Shown piece by piece: positions 26,685-35,480 of a DNA stretch of 64,000 nt (the first letter of the stretch is position 1; each line of letters begins with the position of its first letter). The position numbers and the translations under genes are program-made. The stretch spans positions 2,556,001-2,620,000 of the forward strand of contig NZ_OY764902.1 of assembly GCF_963668665.1 (NCBI RefSeq), written 5' to 3'. Under the pieces are notes generated by a model that saw only the letters and a list, made by a program, of their open reading frames with translations, was not told where the DNA came from and searched no databases. The DNA comes from an uncultured Anaeromusa sp. (lineage in GTDB: Bacteria; Bacillota; Negativicutes; Anaeromusales; Anaeromusaceae).

Positions 26685-28154
26685 ATGCGGACGGTTGTGG
26701 AACGAGGTGGGCTTATGCGGATTTTGATTGTAGATGATGATTTGCTGATACGTACGATGCTGACGGATTATCTGCAGGGAAAAGGGCATGCTGTATGGAA
26801 ATGTGCGTCCGGCGAGGAAGCGCTGGCATTGTTTCATCAAAATCGTTTTGACTTGGTCTTTACGGATCTGTGCATGCCTGGCATGTCGGGTTTGGAATTA
26901 TTGGAGTGCTTAAAGGAAGAGCCTGGTCGTGATGAGTTTGAAGTGGTAATGTGTACTGCTTTTGGCGATGTACAGTCGGCGGTAGCGGCTTTGCGAGCCG
27001 GAGCGTATGATTACTTGCAAAAACCGCTGCAATTGGACGAAGTTGCGCTGCAGATAAGCCGCATGGAAGAGCACTTGGCCTTGCGGCGGGAAAATAAACT
27101 TTTGACCGAGCGTTTTAGCGAATGCGTCGAAGCGGAAATTAAAGAAGCTCGTGATGAACTGTCTCGTTTGCGTACGGAGCTGGGATATGGAGGGGCGACT
27201 GAAATTGTGGTGGCCTCGCCAGCGATGAAACAGGCGGTGGAATGGGCGCAGCGGTTTCATTTGGATCGCAGCGTACCGGTGCTGATTGAAGGCGAGACCG
27301 GAACCGGCAAGGAAATTTTGGCGCGTATTGTGCATCATGGAGCGGACTGTCATGGTCAGCCATTTATTGATGTGAATTGTGCGGCCTTAAACGCCAACAT
27401 GTTTGAAAGCGAGCTGTTTGGTTATGAAGCTGGCGCCTTTACCGGCGGACTGCGAACTGGTAAGAAAGGCAAACTAGATTTGGCCCAGGGCGGAACCTTA
27501 TTTTTGGATGAAATCGGCGAGCTGCCCTTAGAACTGCAGGCGAAGCTGCTGCGGGTGCTGCAAGAGCATGAATTCTACCGCGTAGGCGGCCTAAAAAAGA
27601 TAAAATGCGATGTGCGCCTTATTTGCGCTACGAATCGAAACTTGCAGGACATGGCCGATAGCGGCGAGTTTCGGAGAGATTTATACTATCGGTTGCATGT
27701 GGGACGTATATTGATACCTCCTCTTCAGGAACGAGTCGAGGATATTGTGCCTCTCTTTGAATCGTTTTTACAGCAAAAAGCTGGCGGTAAATATCAATTG
27801 ACTGATTCGGCCAAGCAATATTTACGCTGTTATTCCTGGCCTGGAAATGTACGGGAGCTGCGCAATGTAGTGGAACGGGTTACTTTGTTTTTGCCGCCGG
27901 GGCGTATCGCTCTGAAGGATTTGCCTGTGGGAGTGTCTGAAAAGGGGCCGGTAATGCAATGCTTGCTGAACCCTTATGATTTTGTACTGCCAGAAGAAGG
28001 CTTTGATTTAGACGATTTTATGCGGCGCATTATCGAAAGTGTCGTGAAGCGTTTTGATGGCAATAAGACAGCTGCAGCTCAATATATGGGCTTGACACGC
28101 AGAGCGATTTATAGTCGCTTATATTCCAAACGACAACCGGAAGGTGAAGAGTAG
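26685..28154 (+). CDS. NtrC-family sigma-54-dependent response regulator
   Basis: 489 residues. The receiver domain starts at LIVDDDLLIRTML with the phospho-acceptor Asp in DLVFTDLCMPGMSG (near residue 63). A coiled linker precedes the AAA+ domain: GETGTGKEILARIVH (Walker A), GAFTGGLRTGKKG (the sigma-54 contact loop, with Gly for the usual last Ala), GGTLFLDEIGEL (Walker B). A Fis-type helix-turn-helix ends the protein (TAAAQYMGLTRRAIYSRLY). AAGGAG supports ATG 26685; ATG 26715, with GAGGTGG, would start directly at the receiver. No partner kinase is adjacent. Confidence 0.92.
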   Translation: MRTVVERGGLMRILIVDDDLLIRTMLTDYLQGKGHAVWKCASGEEALALFHQNRFDLVFTDLCMPGMSGLELLECLKEEPGRDEFEVVMCTAFGDVQSAVAALRAGAYDYLQKPLQLDEVALQISRMEEHLALRRENKLLTERFSECVEAEIKEARDELSRLRTELGYGGATEIVVASPAMKQAVEWAQRFHLDRSVPVLIEGETGTGKEILARIVHHGADCHGQPFIDVNCAALNANMFESELFGYEAGAFTGGLRTGKKGKLDLAQGGTLFLDEIGELPLELQAKLLRVLQEHEFYRVGGLKKIKCDVRLICATNRNLQDMADSGEFRRDLYYRLHVGRILIPPLQERVEDIVPLFESFLQQKAGGKYQLTDSAKQYLRCYSWPGNVRELRNVVERVTLFLPPGRIALKDLPVGVSEKGPVMQCLLNPYDFVLPEEGFDLDDFMRRIIESVVKRFDGNKTAAAQYMGLTRRAIYSRLYSKRQPEGEE

Positions 28155-28236
28155 TCGATGGCGCAGGGTGTACCCATGCGTACAGTTGAACGTTAATTTG
28201 TACCGGGATGTACGAAATGGTGCGCTAACTAGACCG

Positions 28237-28263
28237 AAAGGCCTGGAATCAGGCCTTTTTCTT
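28237..28263 (+). terminator. Terminator after the sigma-54 activator
   Basis: Perfect 9-bp stem AAAGGCCTG / CAGGCCTTT (28237-28245, 28250-28258), loop GAAT, T-run. Confidence 0.92.
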
Positions 28264-28327
28264 TTGGCATGGCTTTTGCTATTAATAACAATGACAGCAA
28301 AACAGACATGAAGGGATGGGGTCGTTG

Positions 28328-28765
28328 ATGCAGTACGCAGCTTACGAAACACAACCGATGGTGAAATGGGCGCAGGAAGTATTGCGATCAGGACAGCGTA
28401 TTTTGGAATTGGCGGAAAAAATGCAAAATAATGGCAGAGACATGCAAGCTTTAAGTATTGACGTGATTTCTTGCCATGGTCAAGCGGTAGAATGTTTTTC
28501 CAGTTCTCACAGGGATCTGGCAAGCCGGGTCATGCAGGCTGTGGATGATATTGATTTTTTTGTGCGAGAATCGTATGCGTGCCAAAACGGCACCAGGCAA
28601 ATGCTGCGCGCCGTTTTTTTGGTGGGCTTTTACGGCTATTTGGTGGAAGGAAACCGCAAGGCCTTGTTGCGCAAATGCCTTTGGGCCAAGCAATTGCGCC
28701 GGGGCATGTGCAGCGAAGAGCAAGTTACATACTTACATGATCCTATAGAACGTTGTGGCGACTGA
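28328..28765 (+). CDS. Uncharacterised helical protein
   Basis: 145 residues from ATG 28328; an ATG at 28316 lies on the AAGGGATGGGG ribosome site and is less likely. It is predicted mostly helical, with amphipathic stretches (LRSGQRILELAEKMQNN, RQMLRAVFLVGFYGYLVEGNRKALLRK) and five cysteines. No signal peptide or known motif was recognised. It has its own upstream terminator and no obvious operon partner. Function unknown. Confidence 0.6.
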   Translation: MQYAAYETQPMVKWAQEVLRSGQRILELAEKMQNNGRDMQALSIDVISCHGQAVECFSSSHRDLASRVMQAVDDIDFFVRESYACQNGTRQMLRAVFLVGFYGYLVEGNRKALLRKCLWAKQLRRGMCSEEQVTYLHDPIERCGD

Positions 28766-28956
28766 CTCCAGGCGGTTTAAGCAGGCTGTTCTTTTTGGTA
28801 CACTGCCAATTTTTTAAAAGTCGCTGTAGGGTTCGTAAACCTAAAGGGATCTTTTGATAGGCAGGGGATTGGAAGGCTGGACAGAATTTAATACTAGAAG
28901 GCTGTCTGCGATAGGGAAAGCTTTCCGTTACTTGTCTGGAGAAAGGGGCTTTAGAA

Positions 28957-29742
28957 ATGGATTTACAACATGCTTTGCAGGTGGTTAGCGCCTTAGCGAG
29001 AAAAGTTGGGGCGATGCAAAAGGAGTCTTTAGGGCGGCGCGACTTGTTGGTGCAGACCAAAAGCAGCGAGATTGATTTAGTGACCGAAGTAGATGTTCGT
29101 TCAGAAACAATGATTTTGGAGGCGCTGCGCCGTGAATTTCCTGCTTGCGCCATTATGTCGGAAGAATCAGGAGCAAGCGGACCGGAGGGCGAATACTGCT
29201 GGGTTGTAGATCCGTTGGACGGTACGACGAATTATGCGCAAGGCCTGCCAATTTTTGCTGTTTCCATCGCGTTGCAGTATAAACAAGAAAGTGTATTGGG
29301 CGTTGTTTATGTGCCGATGCTGGACCAGCTTTTTTCGGCGGTAAAAGACGGCGGCGCGAGAAAAAACGGTGTGTTGCTGCAGGTTTCGGATAAACCGTCA
29401 CTGGAGTCTTGTGTGTTAGCGACAGGCTTTCCTTATGATGTGGCTACGCATCCTTTGAATAATCTGGACTATTTTAATTCATTACTTCTTAAAACTCGGG
29501 CGGTGCGGCGTTTTGGCGCGGCAGCGTATGATTTAGCCTGTGTAGCGGAAGGATCTTTTGACGGCTATTGGGAAATGAATTTGTCCCCTTGGGATGCGGC
29601 GGCAGGTGTTTTGCTGGTGACAGAGGCCGGGGGTGTGGTACATTCATTTCGAAATGACCGGAAGATATCGCTGGTGGCGGCCTCTCCTCGTGTCTACGAG
29701 TGGATAGCAGCGGAATTGCAGCAAATTGATGCAGGAAGATGA
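28957..29742 (+). CDS. Inositol monophosphatase family protein
   Basis: 261 residues. The metal-binding motifs are EESG near residue 69, DPLDGTTNYAQGLP near 85 and SPWDAAAGVLLVTEAGG near 210. Members dephosphorylate inositol phosphates, and some act on histidinol phosphate, PAP or fructose bisphosphate. The his operon here lacks a histidinol-phosphatase gene, so a HisN-like role is conceivable, but nothing in the sequence proves it. Preceded by GGAGAAAGGGG. The upstream 190 bases hold no supported gene. Confidence 0.88.
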   Translation: MDLQHALQVVSALARKVGAMQKESLGRRDLLVQTKSSEIDLVTEVDVRSETMILEALRREFPACAIMSEESGASGPEGEYCWVVDPLDGTTNYAQGLPIFAVSIALQYKQESVLGVVYVPMLDQLFSAVKDGGARKNGVLLQVSDKPSLESCVLATGFPYDVATHPLNNLDYFNSLLLKTRAVRRFGAAAYDLACVAEGSFDGYWEMNLSPWDAAAGVLLVTEAGGVVHSFRNDRKISLVAASPRVYEWIAAELQQIDAGR

Positions 29743-29796
29743 AACTGAATTCCTGGGATGATATTTTACAACACGAACAAAATACGTTACAATATA

Positions 29797-29827
29797 AAAA
29801 GAGCGTTTACAAGCGCTCTTTTCTTTA
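29797..29827 (+). terminator. Terminator after the phosphatase gene
   Basis: 9-bp stem AAAAGAGCG / CGCTCTTTT (29797-29805, 29814-29822) with an 8-base loop and following T-rich tail. Confidence 0.85.
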
Positions 29828-29879
29828 ATACATATGGTTAACTAACTGCAAAAAAAGGTTAACGAGGATGGTGGATTTC

Positions 29880-31259
29880 ATGAAAGAAAATCTGGTAGAA
29901 CAACAAGATAAACAGTATGTATGGCATCCGTTTACGCAGATGCAAGGGTGGCTGGAAAATCAGCAGACCGTAATTTGCGAAGCCAAAGGAATAAAACTGA
30001 CCGATACGGAAGGGCGCAGCTACTATGACGGCGTATCTTCTCTATGGGTTAATATCCATGGGCATCAGCGGCGCGAAATTGACGAAGCCATCATTGCGCA
30101 ATTAGGAAAGGTAGCACATAGTACCGCATTGGGCTTGGCCAATATTCCGGCGGCTGAACTGGCGGAGCAATTGGTAGCGTTGGCGCCGGATGGACTGGAG
30201 AAGGTCTTCTATTCGGATGACGGCTCTACGGCAGTTGAAGTGGCTTTGAAAATGTCTTTTCAATATTGGCGTCATCAAGGACAGCCAAAGAAAGAAAAAT
30301 TTGTAGCTTTAACGCAGGCGTATCACGGCGATACGATTGGCGCGGTGAGTGTCGGCGGTGTTGATCTTTTTCATCGTACCTTCCAACCGCTTTTGTTTAA
30401 AACGATGCAGGCGCCGTCGCCTTCCTGCTATCACTGCAGTCAGGACGTAACAACCTGCGCCAAGCAGTGCTTGCAAGAGATGGAGGCGCTTTTAGCGGCG
30501 CATCATCAAGAAATTGCCGCTGTAATCGTGGAACCGCTGGTGCAGGCGGCAGCAGGCATGCTGATGTCGCCTCCGGGCTATTTAGCGGCGGTGCGTCAAT
30601 TAACGAAAAAGTATAAGGTACATCTTATTGCCGATGAAGTGGCTACCGGTTTTGGCCGTACCGGAAAAATGTTCGCCTGCGAACATGAAGGAGTCAGCCC
30701 GGATTTTATGGCTCTTTCTAAAGGTATTACCGGGGGCTATGTTCCGTTGGCGGCTACGCTGACAACGCAGAAAATTTTCGATGCTTTCCTGGGCGATATG
30801 GAGTCAAAGCGTACTTTTTATCACGGGCATTCCTATACGGCCAATCAGCTGGCTTGCGCAGCAGCGCTGGGCAGCCTGAAAATATTTCGCGACGACAAGG
30901 TGATTGCAGGCTTGGAGAAAAAGGTTGCCTGTGTGGCTGAGGCACTTAGGAGTATTGCTTCTTTGGAGCATGTAGGCGACGCAAGACAACGCGGCTTGAT
31001 CGTCGGGATTGAGCTTATGCAGGATGCGAAATCCAAAACACCCTACCCTTGGGGCGAAACTATGGGCGCCCGGGTTTGTTTGAAGGCGCGCGAGTACGGG
31101 TTATTCATCCGTCCGGTGGGAGATGTGGTTGTTTTTATGCCGCCGTTGGTCAGTACGGAAACAGAGCTTTTAGATATGCTGGCGCTGCTTCGCAAAGCGG
31201 TTGTAGCCGTTACGGAAGAAGGCGCCGTGGTATCCGGCGGCGGCGGGGCTCACTTTTAG
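29880..31259 (+). CDS. bioA: Adenosylmethionine-8-amino-7-oxononanoate aminotransferase
   Basis: 459 residues from ATG 29880; an ATG at 29868 would add four residues. Class III aminotransferase of biotin synthesis, converting KAPA to DAPA with S-adenosylmethionine as amino donor. The BioA-specific N-terminus [11 protein letters not shown] is present, then [32 protein letters not shown], the PLP-lysine segment [17 protein letters not shown] and [19 protein letters not shown]. No bioB, bioD or bioF lies in the window, so this gene is detached from the rest of the pathway. Confidence 0.93.
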   Translation: MKENLVEQQDKQYVWHPFTQMQGWLENQQTVICEAKGIKLTDTEGRSYYDGVSSLWVNIHGHQRREIDEAIIAQLGKVAHSTALGLANIPAAELAEQLVALAPDGLEKVFYSDDGSTAVEVALKMSFQYWRHQGQPKKEKFVALTQAYHGDTIGAVSVGGVDLFHRTFQPLLFKTMQAPSPSCYHCSQDVTTCAKQCLQEMEALLAAHHQEIAAVIVEPLVQAAAGMLMSPPGYLAAVRQLTKKYKVHLIADEVATGFGRTGKMFACEHEGVSPDFMALSKGITGGYVPLAATLTTQKIFDAFLGDMESKRTFYHGHSYTANQLACAAALGSLKIFRDDKVIAGLEKKVACVAEALRSIASLEHVGDARQRGLIVGIELMQDAKSKTPYPWGETMGARVCLKAREYGLFIRPVGDVVVFMPPLVSTETELLDMLALLRKAVVAVTEEGAVVSGGGGAHF

Positions 31260-31267
31260 AAGAATGA

Positions 31268-31307
31268 AACAGGACAGTGCCGATTTGCAGCACTGTCCTG
31301 TTCTTTT
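31268..31307 (+). terminator. Terminator after bioA
   Basis: Perfect 13-bp stem AACAGGACAGTGC / complement (31268-31280, 31290-31302), 9-base loop, then CTTTTC. Confidence 0.88.
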
Positions 31308-31497
31308 CTACTTGTATAGCTTTGCGGTTTAGGCAAGAATAAAAATAAAAAATATAATTTCGAACATTACAAATAAGAATAAATAAACTGCATAAAAATT
31401 AAATAATAATAAAATAGAGCCGTATTTATGAGAACATGATACAGTATAAAAGCTATATTTTTTCAAAATAATGTATAGAGAGGAGTAAAATAAACTT
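31308..31497 (+). promoter_or_regulatory. AT-rich leader of the C4-dicarboxylate carrier gene
   Basis: About 190 bases, strongly A+T-rich, dominated by AATAA/TAAAA runs, with no gene. This base composition marks the promoter and regulator-binding region of the carrier, but no specific operator could be assigned. Confidence 0.4.
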
Positions 31498-32841
31498 ATG
31501 CTAGTAATGGAGTTTTTAGTCATTCTAGCCTGCCTGCTTGTTGGGACCCGTTTTGGAGGTATGGGCTTGGGCCTAATCAGCGGCATCGGACTTTTTGTTC
31601 TTTCTTTTGGTTTTGGGTTGCAGCCCGGCAAACCTCCTGTGGATGTTATTCTTACTATTTTAGCGGTGATTAGCTGCGCTTCGGTATTGCAAACTGCTGG
31701 AGGGCTGAACGTCATGATGCAGTTCGCCGAGCGCCTGCTGCGTCGTCACCCGCAGTATGTCACGATTTTGGCGCCGCTGACGACTTGGACGTTGACGGTG
31801 CTTTGTGGTACCGGCCATGTGGTGTATACGATGTTCCCGATTATTTATGATATCGCTCTAAAAAAAGGGATTCGTCCCGAGCGGCCGATGGCGGTTGCTT
31901 CTGTGGCTTCCCAGATGGGCATCTGCGCGTCTCCCGTATCGGTGGCGGTAGTCTCCATGGTTTCTATTTTTGCAGCTTCTCATGGCGTAGGGCAGAGCAT
32001 CGGTATTATTCAGCTTTTGTCGGTAGCTATGCCGGCTTCGCTGGCCGGCGTGCTAATGGCGGCGTTATGGAGCTTGCGGCGCGGCAAGGATTTGGATAAA
32101 GACGAGGAGTTTCAAGCTAAGCTTAAAGATCCGGAGCAGAAAGAGTATATTTACGGCGGCTCCGAAACCTTGCTGGATAAAGTATTTCCCAAAGAGGCTT
32201 ACTGGGCTACATGGATCTTTTTCTCCGCGATTTTGGTAGTGGTTGCCTTAGGGGCTATTCCGGAACTGCGCCCTGTTTTTGGCGCTCCTGGAAAAATGAA
32301 GCCTATGTCGATGAACTTGGTCATTCAGATGCTGATGCTGATTGCCGGTGCAGTTATTTTGATGGCCTGCAAGGTGAATACTCGCGAAATTGCCAACGGC
32401 GCTGTTTTCAAAGCAGGCATGACGGCGATTATTTCCGTATTTGGCGTGGCTTGGATGAGCGATACCTTTTTCGAATCTCATTTTACGTTGTTGAAAAACG
32501 CTTTGGCAGGCGTAGTGGCTACGCAGCCTTGGATGTATGCCATTGTCCTCTTCTTGGTATCCAAGCTGGTTAATAGCCAGGGAGCCGCCTTGGCGGCTAT
32601 TGCGCCCATGGGCATCAGCCTTGGGGTGGATCCCAAAGTGATGGTGGCGTTCTTTTCCGCAGCGTACGGCTACTTTGTTTTGCCGACCTATCCTAGCGAT
32701 TTGGCTTGCATCGGCTTTGACCGTTCGGGCACGACAAGAATTGGTAAATTTATCATCAATCACAGCTTTATCATTCCCGGTCTGATTGGCGTGGGAACTG
32801 GTTGCGCTGTTGGTTATGTGTTATCGCAGATCCTTCTGTAA
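31498..32841 (+). CDS. Anaerobic C4-dicarboxylate transporter, DcuA/DcuB family
   Basis: 447 residues, 10 or more hydrophobic segments. Family features: GLGLISGIGLFVLSFGFGLQPGKPPVDV at the N-terminus (quoted in part), GTGHVVYTMFPIIYDIALKKGIRPERPM, ASPVSVAVVSM, and the C-terminal FVLPTYPSDLACIGFDRSGTTRIGKF. Dcu carriers exchange fumarate, aspartate or malate for succinate during fumarate respiration. AGGAG lies 12 bases before the ATG. Located next to an acetate/succinate channel gene. Confidence 0.93.
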   Translation: MLVMEFLVILACLLVGTRFGGMGLGLISGIGLFVLSFGFGLQPGKPPVDVILTILAVISCASVLQTAGGLNVMMQFAERLLRRHPQYVTILAPLTTWTLTVLCGTGHVVYTMFPIIYDIALKKGIRPERPMAVASVASQMGICASPVSVAVVSMVSIFAASHGVGQSIGIIQLLSVAMPASLAGVLMAALWSLRRGKDLDKDEEFQAKLKDPEQKEYIYGGSETLLDKVFPKEAYWATWIFFSAILVVVALGAIPELRPVFGAPGKMKPMSMNLVIQMLMLIAGAVILMACKVNTREIANGAVFKAGMTAIISVFGVAWMSDTFFESHFTLLKNALAGVVATQPWMYAIVLFLVSKLVNSQGAALAAIAPMGISLGVDPKVMVAFFSAAYGYFVLPTYPSDLACIGFDRSGTTRIGKFIINHSFIIPGLIGVGTGCAVGYVLSQILL

Positions 32842-32855
32842 AAAAATCGGCAATG

Positions 32856-32902
32856 AAGCCGGGCCTGACGAGAAAGTCTTTGTCTGGCCCGGCTTATTTT
32901 TT
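32856..32902 (+). terminator. Terminator after the Dcu gene
   Basis: 10-bp stem AAGCCGGGCC / GGCCCGGCTT (32856-32865, 32886-32895) with a 20-base internal loop, followed by ATTTTTT. Confidence 0.85.
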
Positions 32903-32995
32903 AAAATTTCTTTGCAGTATTGCCTATCTGACGACATTGCTGCTGGCCAGGACGTGTTGGATTCTTGTTTAGGTGCAGCTTAAAGGAGTGCGAAG

Positions 32996-33211
32996 ATGAC
33001 TCAGGAACTGAATGAAGAACTGCTCGATAAGTTGACTAAGGTCTGCTTATGCAAGGGCATTTCACGGGCCGTCATGAAAAAAGCCATTCGCGGCGGCGCT
33101 AAAACAGTGGCGGAAGTGCAAAAAGCTACAGGCGCCGGCAGCGGCTCTTGCGGGGGTAAGCGCTGTACGCCCAAGATCGAAGCGCTTTTGGCGGAAGCGA
33201 AGGAGCAATAA
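32996..33211 (+). CDS. BFD-like [2Fe-2S]-binding protein
   Basis: 71 residues. Cysteine pattern VCLCKGIS ... GSGSCGGKRCTPKIEALL gives C-x-C plus C-x4-C, close to the bacterioferritin-associated ferredoxin (BFD/Fer2_BFD) fold seen alone or as a domain in redox enzymes, although BFD usually has C-x2-C in the second pair. Ribosome site AAAGGAGTG upstream. It stands alone between two terminators, so a partner cannot be inferred from position. Confidence 0.75.
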   Translation: MTQELNEELLDKLTKVCLCKGISRAVMKKAIRGGAKTVAEVQKATGAGSGSCGGKRCTPKIEALLAEAKEQ

Positions 33212-33240
33212 AATAAGCCGTGCATTTGCACGGCTTATTT
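33211..33240. terminator. Bidirectional terminator between the BFD-like and acetate-channel genes
   Basis: Perfect 13-bp stem (33211-33223, 33228-33240), loop ATTT, with A-tract and T-tract sides serving both convergent genes. Confidence 0.9.
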
Positions 33241-33848
33241 TATTTGAAAAGCTGCAGTCCTTTGCCTAAAGGAAGAAGAGGGCGATTGAAAAATTTATTG
33301 AGGAAGGTGGCGCCGCTGCCGTAGAAAGACAGCAAAGCAATAGTCAGCTCCGACCAGGCTGCCACCGCGTGGGGCAAGTGACCTCCTACGCCCCAGGCGT
33401 CGAGAGAGAGGCAAAGAAGGAGCACATCAATAAGGATCATAATGCTTAAGAGAACTTTGTGAGCAGCCGTAGCGGCTATGGTTGCGAAGATCGAGAAAAT
33501 AAAATAACCGAAGTAAGCAAAGCCTAATTGCTGGATATCAACGGAAGCGGCTAATTGCGGCCCGAAAGCCCCGATCTTAATAAGCAGGCAAGAAGCGACT
33601 CCAATCCAAAAGAGGCCGTAAGCGCCGAATACGGTAGCGCCAAAGATATTATTATGTTTGAAGTCGTAAACACAGGCCATGAGCTGTGCGGCGGAGCCGA
33701 GAAAAACGGCCCAGGGAATGATGAAGGAAATACCGGTTGTCCAGGCCAGCTTCTGCGAAGCGGCGACAAAGGTGACAATGGCCAAGCCAAATAGACCTAA
33801 GGCGGTAGGATCGGCGACGACGATTTGTACATGCTGTTTTTGTTCCAT
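33240..33848 (-). CDS. Acetate/succinate channel, GPR1/FUN34/YaaH family
   Basis: 202 residues, six hydrophobic helices. Typical motifs: ADPTALGLFGLAIVTFVAA at the N-terminus and AAQLMACVYDFKHNNIFGATVFGAYGLFWIG (shown in part), which contains the family signature N-P/N-F-G-A-T. The relatives SatP/AceTr move acetate and succinate. AGGAGGC precedes the ATG at 33848; the open frame extends to 33902 without a site. Converges with the BFD-like gene. Confidence 0.9.
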   Translation of the reverse strand: MEQKQHVQIVVADPTALGLFGLAIVTFVAASQKLAWTTGISFIIPWAVFLGSAAQLMACVYDFKHNNIFGATVFGAYGLFWIGVASCLLIKIGAFGPQLAASVDIQQLGFAYFGYFIFSIFATIAATAAHKVLLSIMILIDVLLLCLSLDAWGVGGHLPHAVAAWSELTIALLSFYGSGATFLNKFFNRPLLPLGKGLQLFK

Positions 33849-34155
33849 AAATGCCTCCTGCTTAAAATAATAAAATAAATCCAACGAACAATAAAATAGC
33901 ATGCCGCAAATTGTGCTGTCAATCTATTTTTACTCTTTTATGCTGATTTATCGTTATTTTAGGCAAAAGAGAGCTGATTTATCTGGATTGCTAGGAATAA
34001 CTTGGGATAAGAAGCCGATGTTTTGTTATGAAGCAATGTTGCTAAGGACTATGAAAAAACGTGCTCCGCGTACGGCGAAACACGTTTTTCATCAATGAGT
34101 TATAAAAGATTGCAATCTGTTACTCTCTGCGTTGCGCGCCTTGTAGTTGCCTTGT
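33849..34155. other. Intergenic region with no supported gene
   Basis: Contains the upstream region of the acetate channel gene (AT-rich, nearest 33849) and, at 34053-34090, the terminator of the thiamine salvage operon. A short plus-strand open frame at 33901-34098 lacks a ribosome site and family resemblance. Confidence 0.6.
34053..34090 (-). terminator. Terminator of the cytX-thiM-thiW operon
   Basis: Stem GAAAAACGTG / CACGTTTTTTC on the minus strand around an inner hairpin (CGCC/GGCG-like); a run of T follows. It lies about 65 bases past the thiW stop. Confidence 0.8.
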
Positions 34156-34650
34156 TCAATGCGAAGATAAACGTTTTTGCAGAACCATGGTCAACGGCGT
34201 GCGATACAATACGTACGCAATGAGACTGCCGCCGGTAGTGCTGATTAGAAAAGGGATGATGAAGAAAAAAGCGCCGACTTGTGAGCCGAGAAACCAAGAG
34301 GCTACCGGATACGCCAGTAAGCCGCCTATGAGGCCGGTTCCGATGATTTCGCCGGCTACGGCGCCGGCAATGTGACCGGTGCGGCGGAAGAGCCAGCCTG
34401 CCAGGAAAGCGCCGCAGAGACTGCCGGGGAAGGCTAAGAGCGAACCAGTGCCAAGAAGATTGCGCAAGAGGGAAATGGTGAAAGCGCCGCTGACGGCGTA
34501 ACGTGTGCCTAAGAGGGCGGCTAAAAGAACATTGATGGCGTGCTGCATGGGAAAGCATTTGGCAACGCCGATGGGAATGTAGACCAAGTGGCCCAAAAGC
34601 ACGCCTAAGGCTACAAACAAAGCGGTAAAAGCAAGCGGACGAATTGACAT
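34156..34650 (-). CDS. thiW: Thiazole-specific ECF transporter substrate-binding component
   Basis: 164 residues, about five to six hydrophobic helices. The region PIGVAKCFPMQHAINVLLAALLG and the following SLLRNLLGTGSLLAFPGS are typical of ThiW, the S-component thought to bind hydroxyethylthiazole and use a shared ECF energising module encoded elsewhere. TAATG overlap with thiM and AGGAGG upstream. The third gene of a TPP-riboswitch-controlled salvage operon. Confidence 0.9.
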   Translation of the reverse strand: MSIRPLAFTALFVALGVLLGHLVYIPIGVAKCFPMQHAINVLLAALLGTRYAVSGAFTISLLRNLLGTGSLLAFPGSLCGAFLAGWLFRRTGHIAGAVAGEIIGTGLIGGLLAYPVASWFLGSQVGAFFFIIPFLISTTGGSLIAYVLYRTPLTMVLQKRLSSH

Positions 34651-35480
34651 TAGGCACCTCCTGAAGCGGATGATAGTTGCAAGCGCAGGTGTTGGCGCAG
34701 CGTAGCGCCGGTCAAGGTGGAGACGGCGTCAAATAAGCCGGTGCGGAAGCTGCCGGTTCCTTGAGAAGAAGTTAAATTGGCTGCGGCCAGCTCTCCGGCA
34801 ATGCCCATGCAAGCAAGGCCGGTTATGGCTGCTTCCCAAGCGGGAGAAACCGCTGCAGCGCAGCCAATAAGGGAGCTGCTCATACAGCCTGTACCTGTTA
34901 CGAAACGCAGCATGGGTACGCCATTATGCAGGCAGGCTGTTTGCTGGTCTGGAGAGGCAATCCAATCGGTTTCACCCGAAACCGCCACGACGCAGTGCAG
35001 CTTTTTAGCCAGAAAGTAAGCAGTTTCTGCGGCTTGGGCCGCCTCTTTTAACGCATCAACGCCGGGACTGGCGATCGTCTGTCCTGCTAGAGCCGCGATT
35101 TCCGCTAAGTTGCCCCGGATAATATCAGGGGGACATTCAAGGAGCAACCTGGCGGCAGTCTGTTGCCGCAGGCGGGTAGCGCCGACGCCTACTGGGTCCA
35201 GCACGATGGGGACGCCTTGGGCTTTGGCTACTTTTCCTGCCATAAGCATGGCTTCAGCGCTGCGGGGCTGCAAAGTTCCCAGGTTAAGCACTAGCGCTTT
35301 AGCGTGAACCGTGATTTCCGCGGCTTCTTCCGGAGCGTTAGCCATGACAGGGGAAGCGCCGATGGCTAAGGTGATGTTGGCGCAATCCTGCATAGTTACT
35401 TGGTTGGTAATTTGATGTACCAAGGGGCGTTGTTTTTGAATTAAGCAGATGTTTTCAGCGAGTCTTTCTGCAAGCTCCAT
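34650..35480 (-). CDS. thiM: Hydroxyethylthiazole kinase
   Basis: 276 residues, ribokinase-like trimeric fold. It phosphorylates 4-methyl-5-(2-hydroxyethyl)thiazole. Conserved parts: PLVHQITNQVTMQDCANITLAIGASPVMA (quoted in part), LDPVGVGATRLR, IRGNLAEIAAL and the anion-hole RFVTGTGCMSSSLIG. The ATG at 35480 follows GGAGGTTTGC and overlaps the end of cytX by 40 bases. Together with thiW it salvages the thiazole half of thiamine. Confidence 0.95.
   Translation of the reverse strand: MELAERLAENICLIQKQRPLVHQITNQVTMQDCANITLAIGASPVMANAPEEAAEITVHAKALVLNLGTLQPRSAEAMLMAGKVAKAQGVPIVLDPVGVGATRLRQQTAARLLLECPPDIIRGNLAEIAALAGQTIASPGVDALKEAAQAAETAYFLAKKLHCVVAVSGETDWIASPDQQTACLHNGVPMLRFVTGTGCMSSSLIGCAAAVSPAWEAAITGLACMGIAGELAAANLTSSQGTGSFRTGLFDAVSTLTGATLRQHLRLQLSSASGGA

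Noticed and set aside
28796..28810. TTGG-N7-CCAA palindrome as an operator or sigma-54 promoter
   Set aside because: The half-sites are only four bases and the sigma-54 GG/GC spacing is not met.
32786..32983. Frame overlapping the end of the Dcu gene
   Set aside because: Runs through the Dcu terminator hairpin and has no ribosome site.
33901..34098. 65-codon open frame in the satP-thiW gap
   Set aside because: No ribosome site, overlaps the thiamine-operon terminator, no family resemblance.
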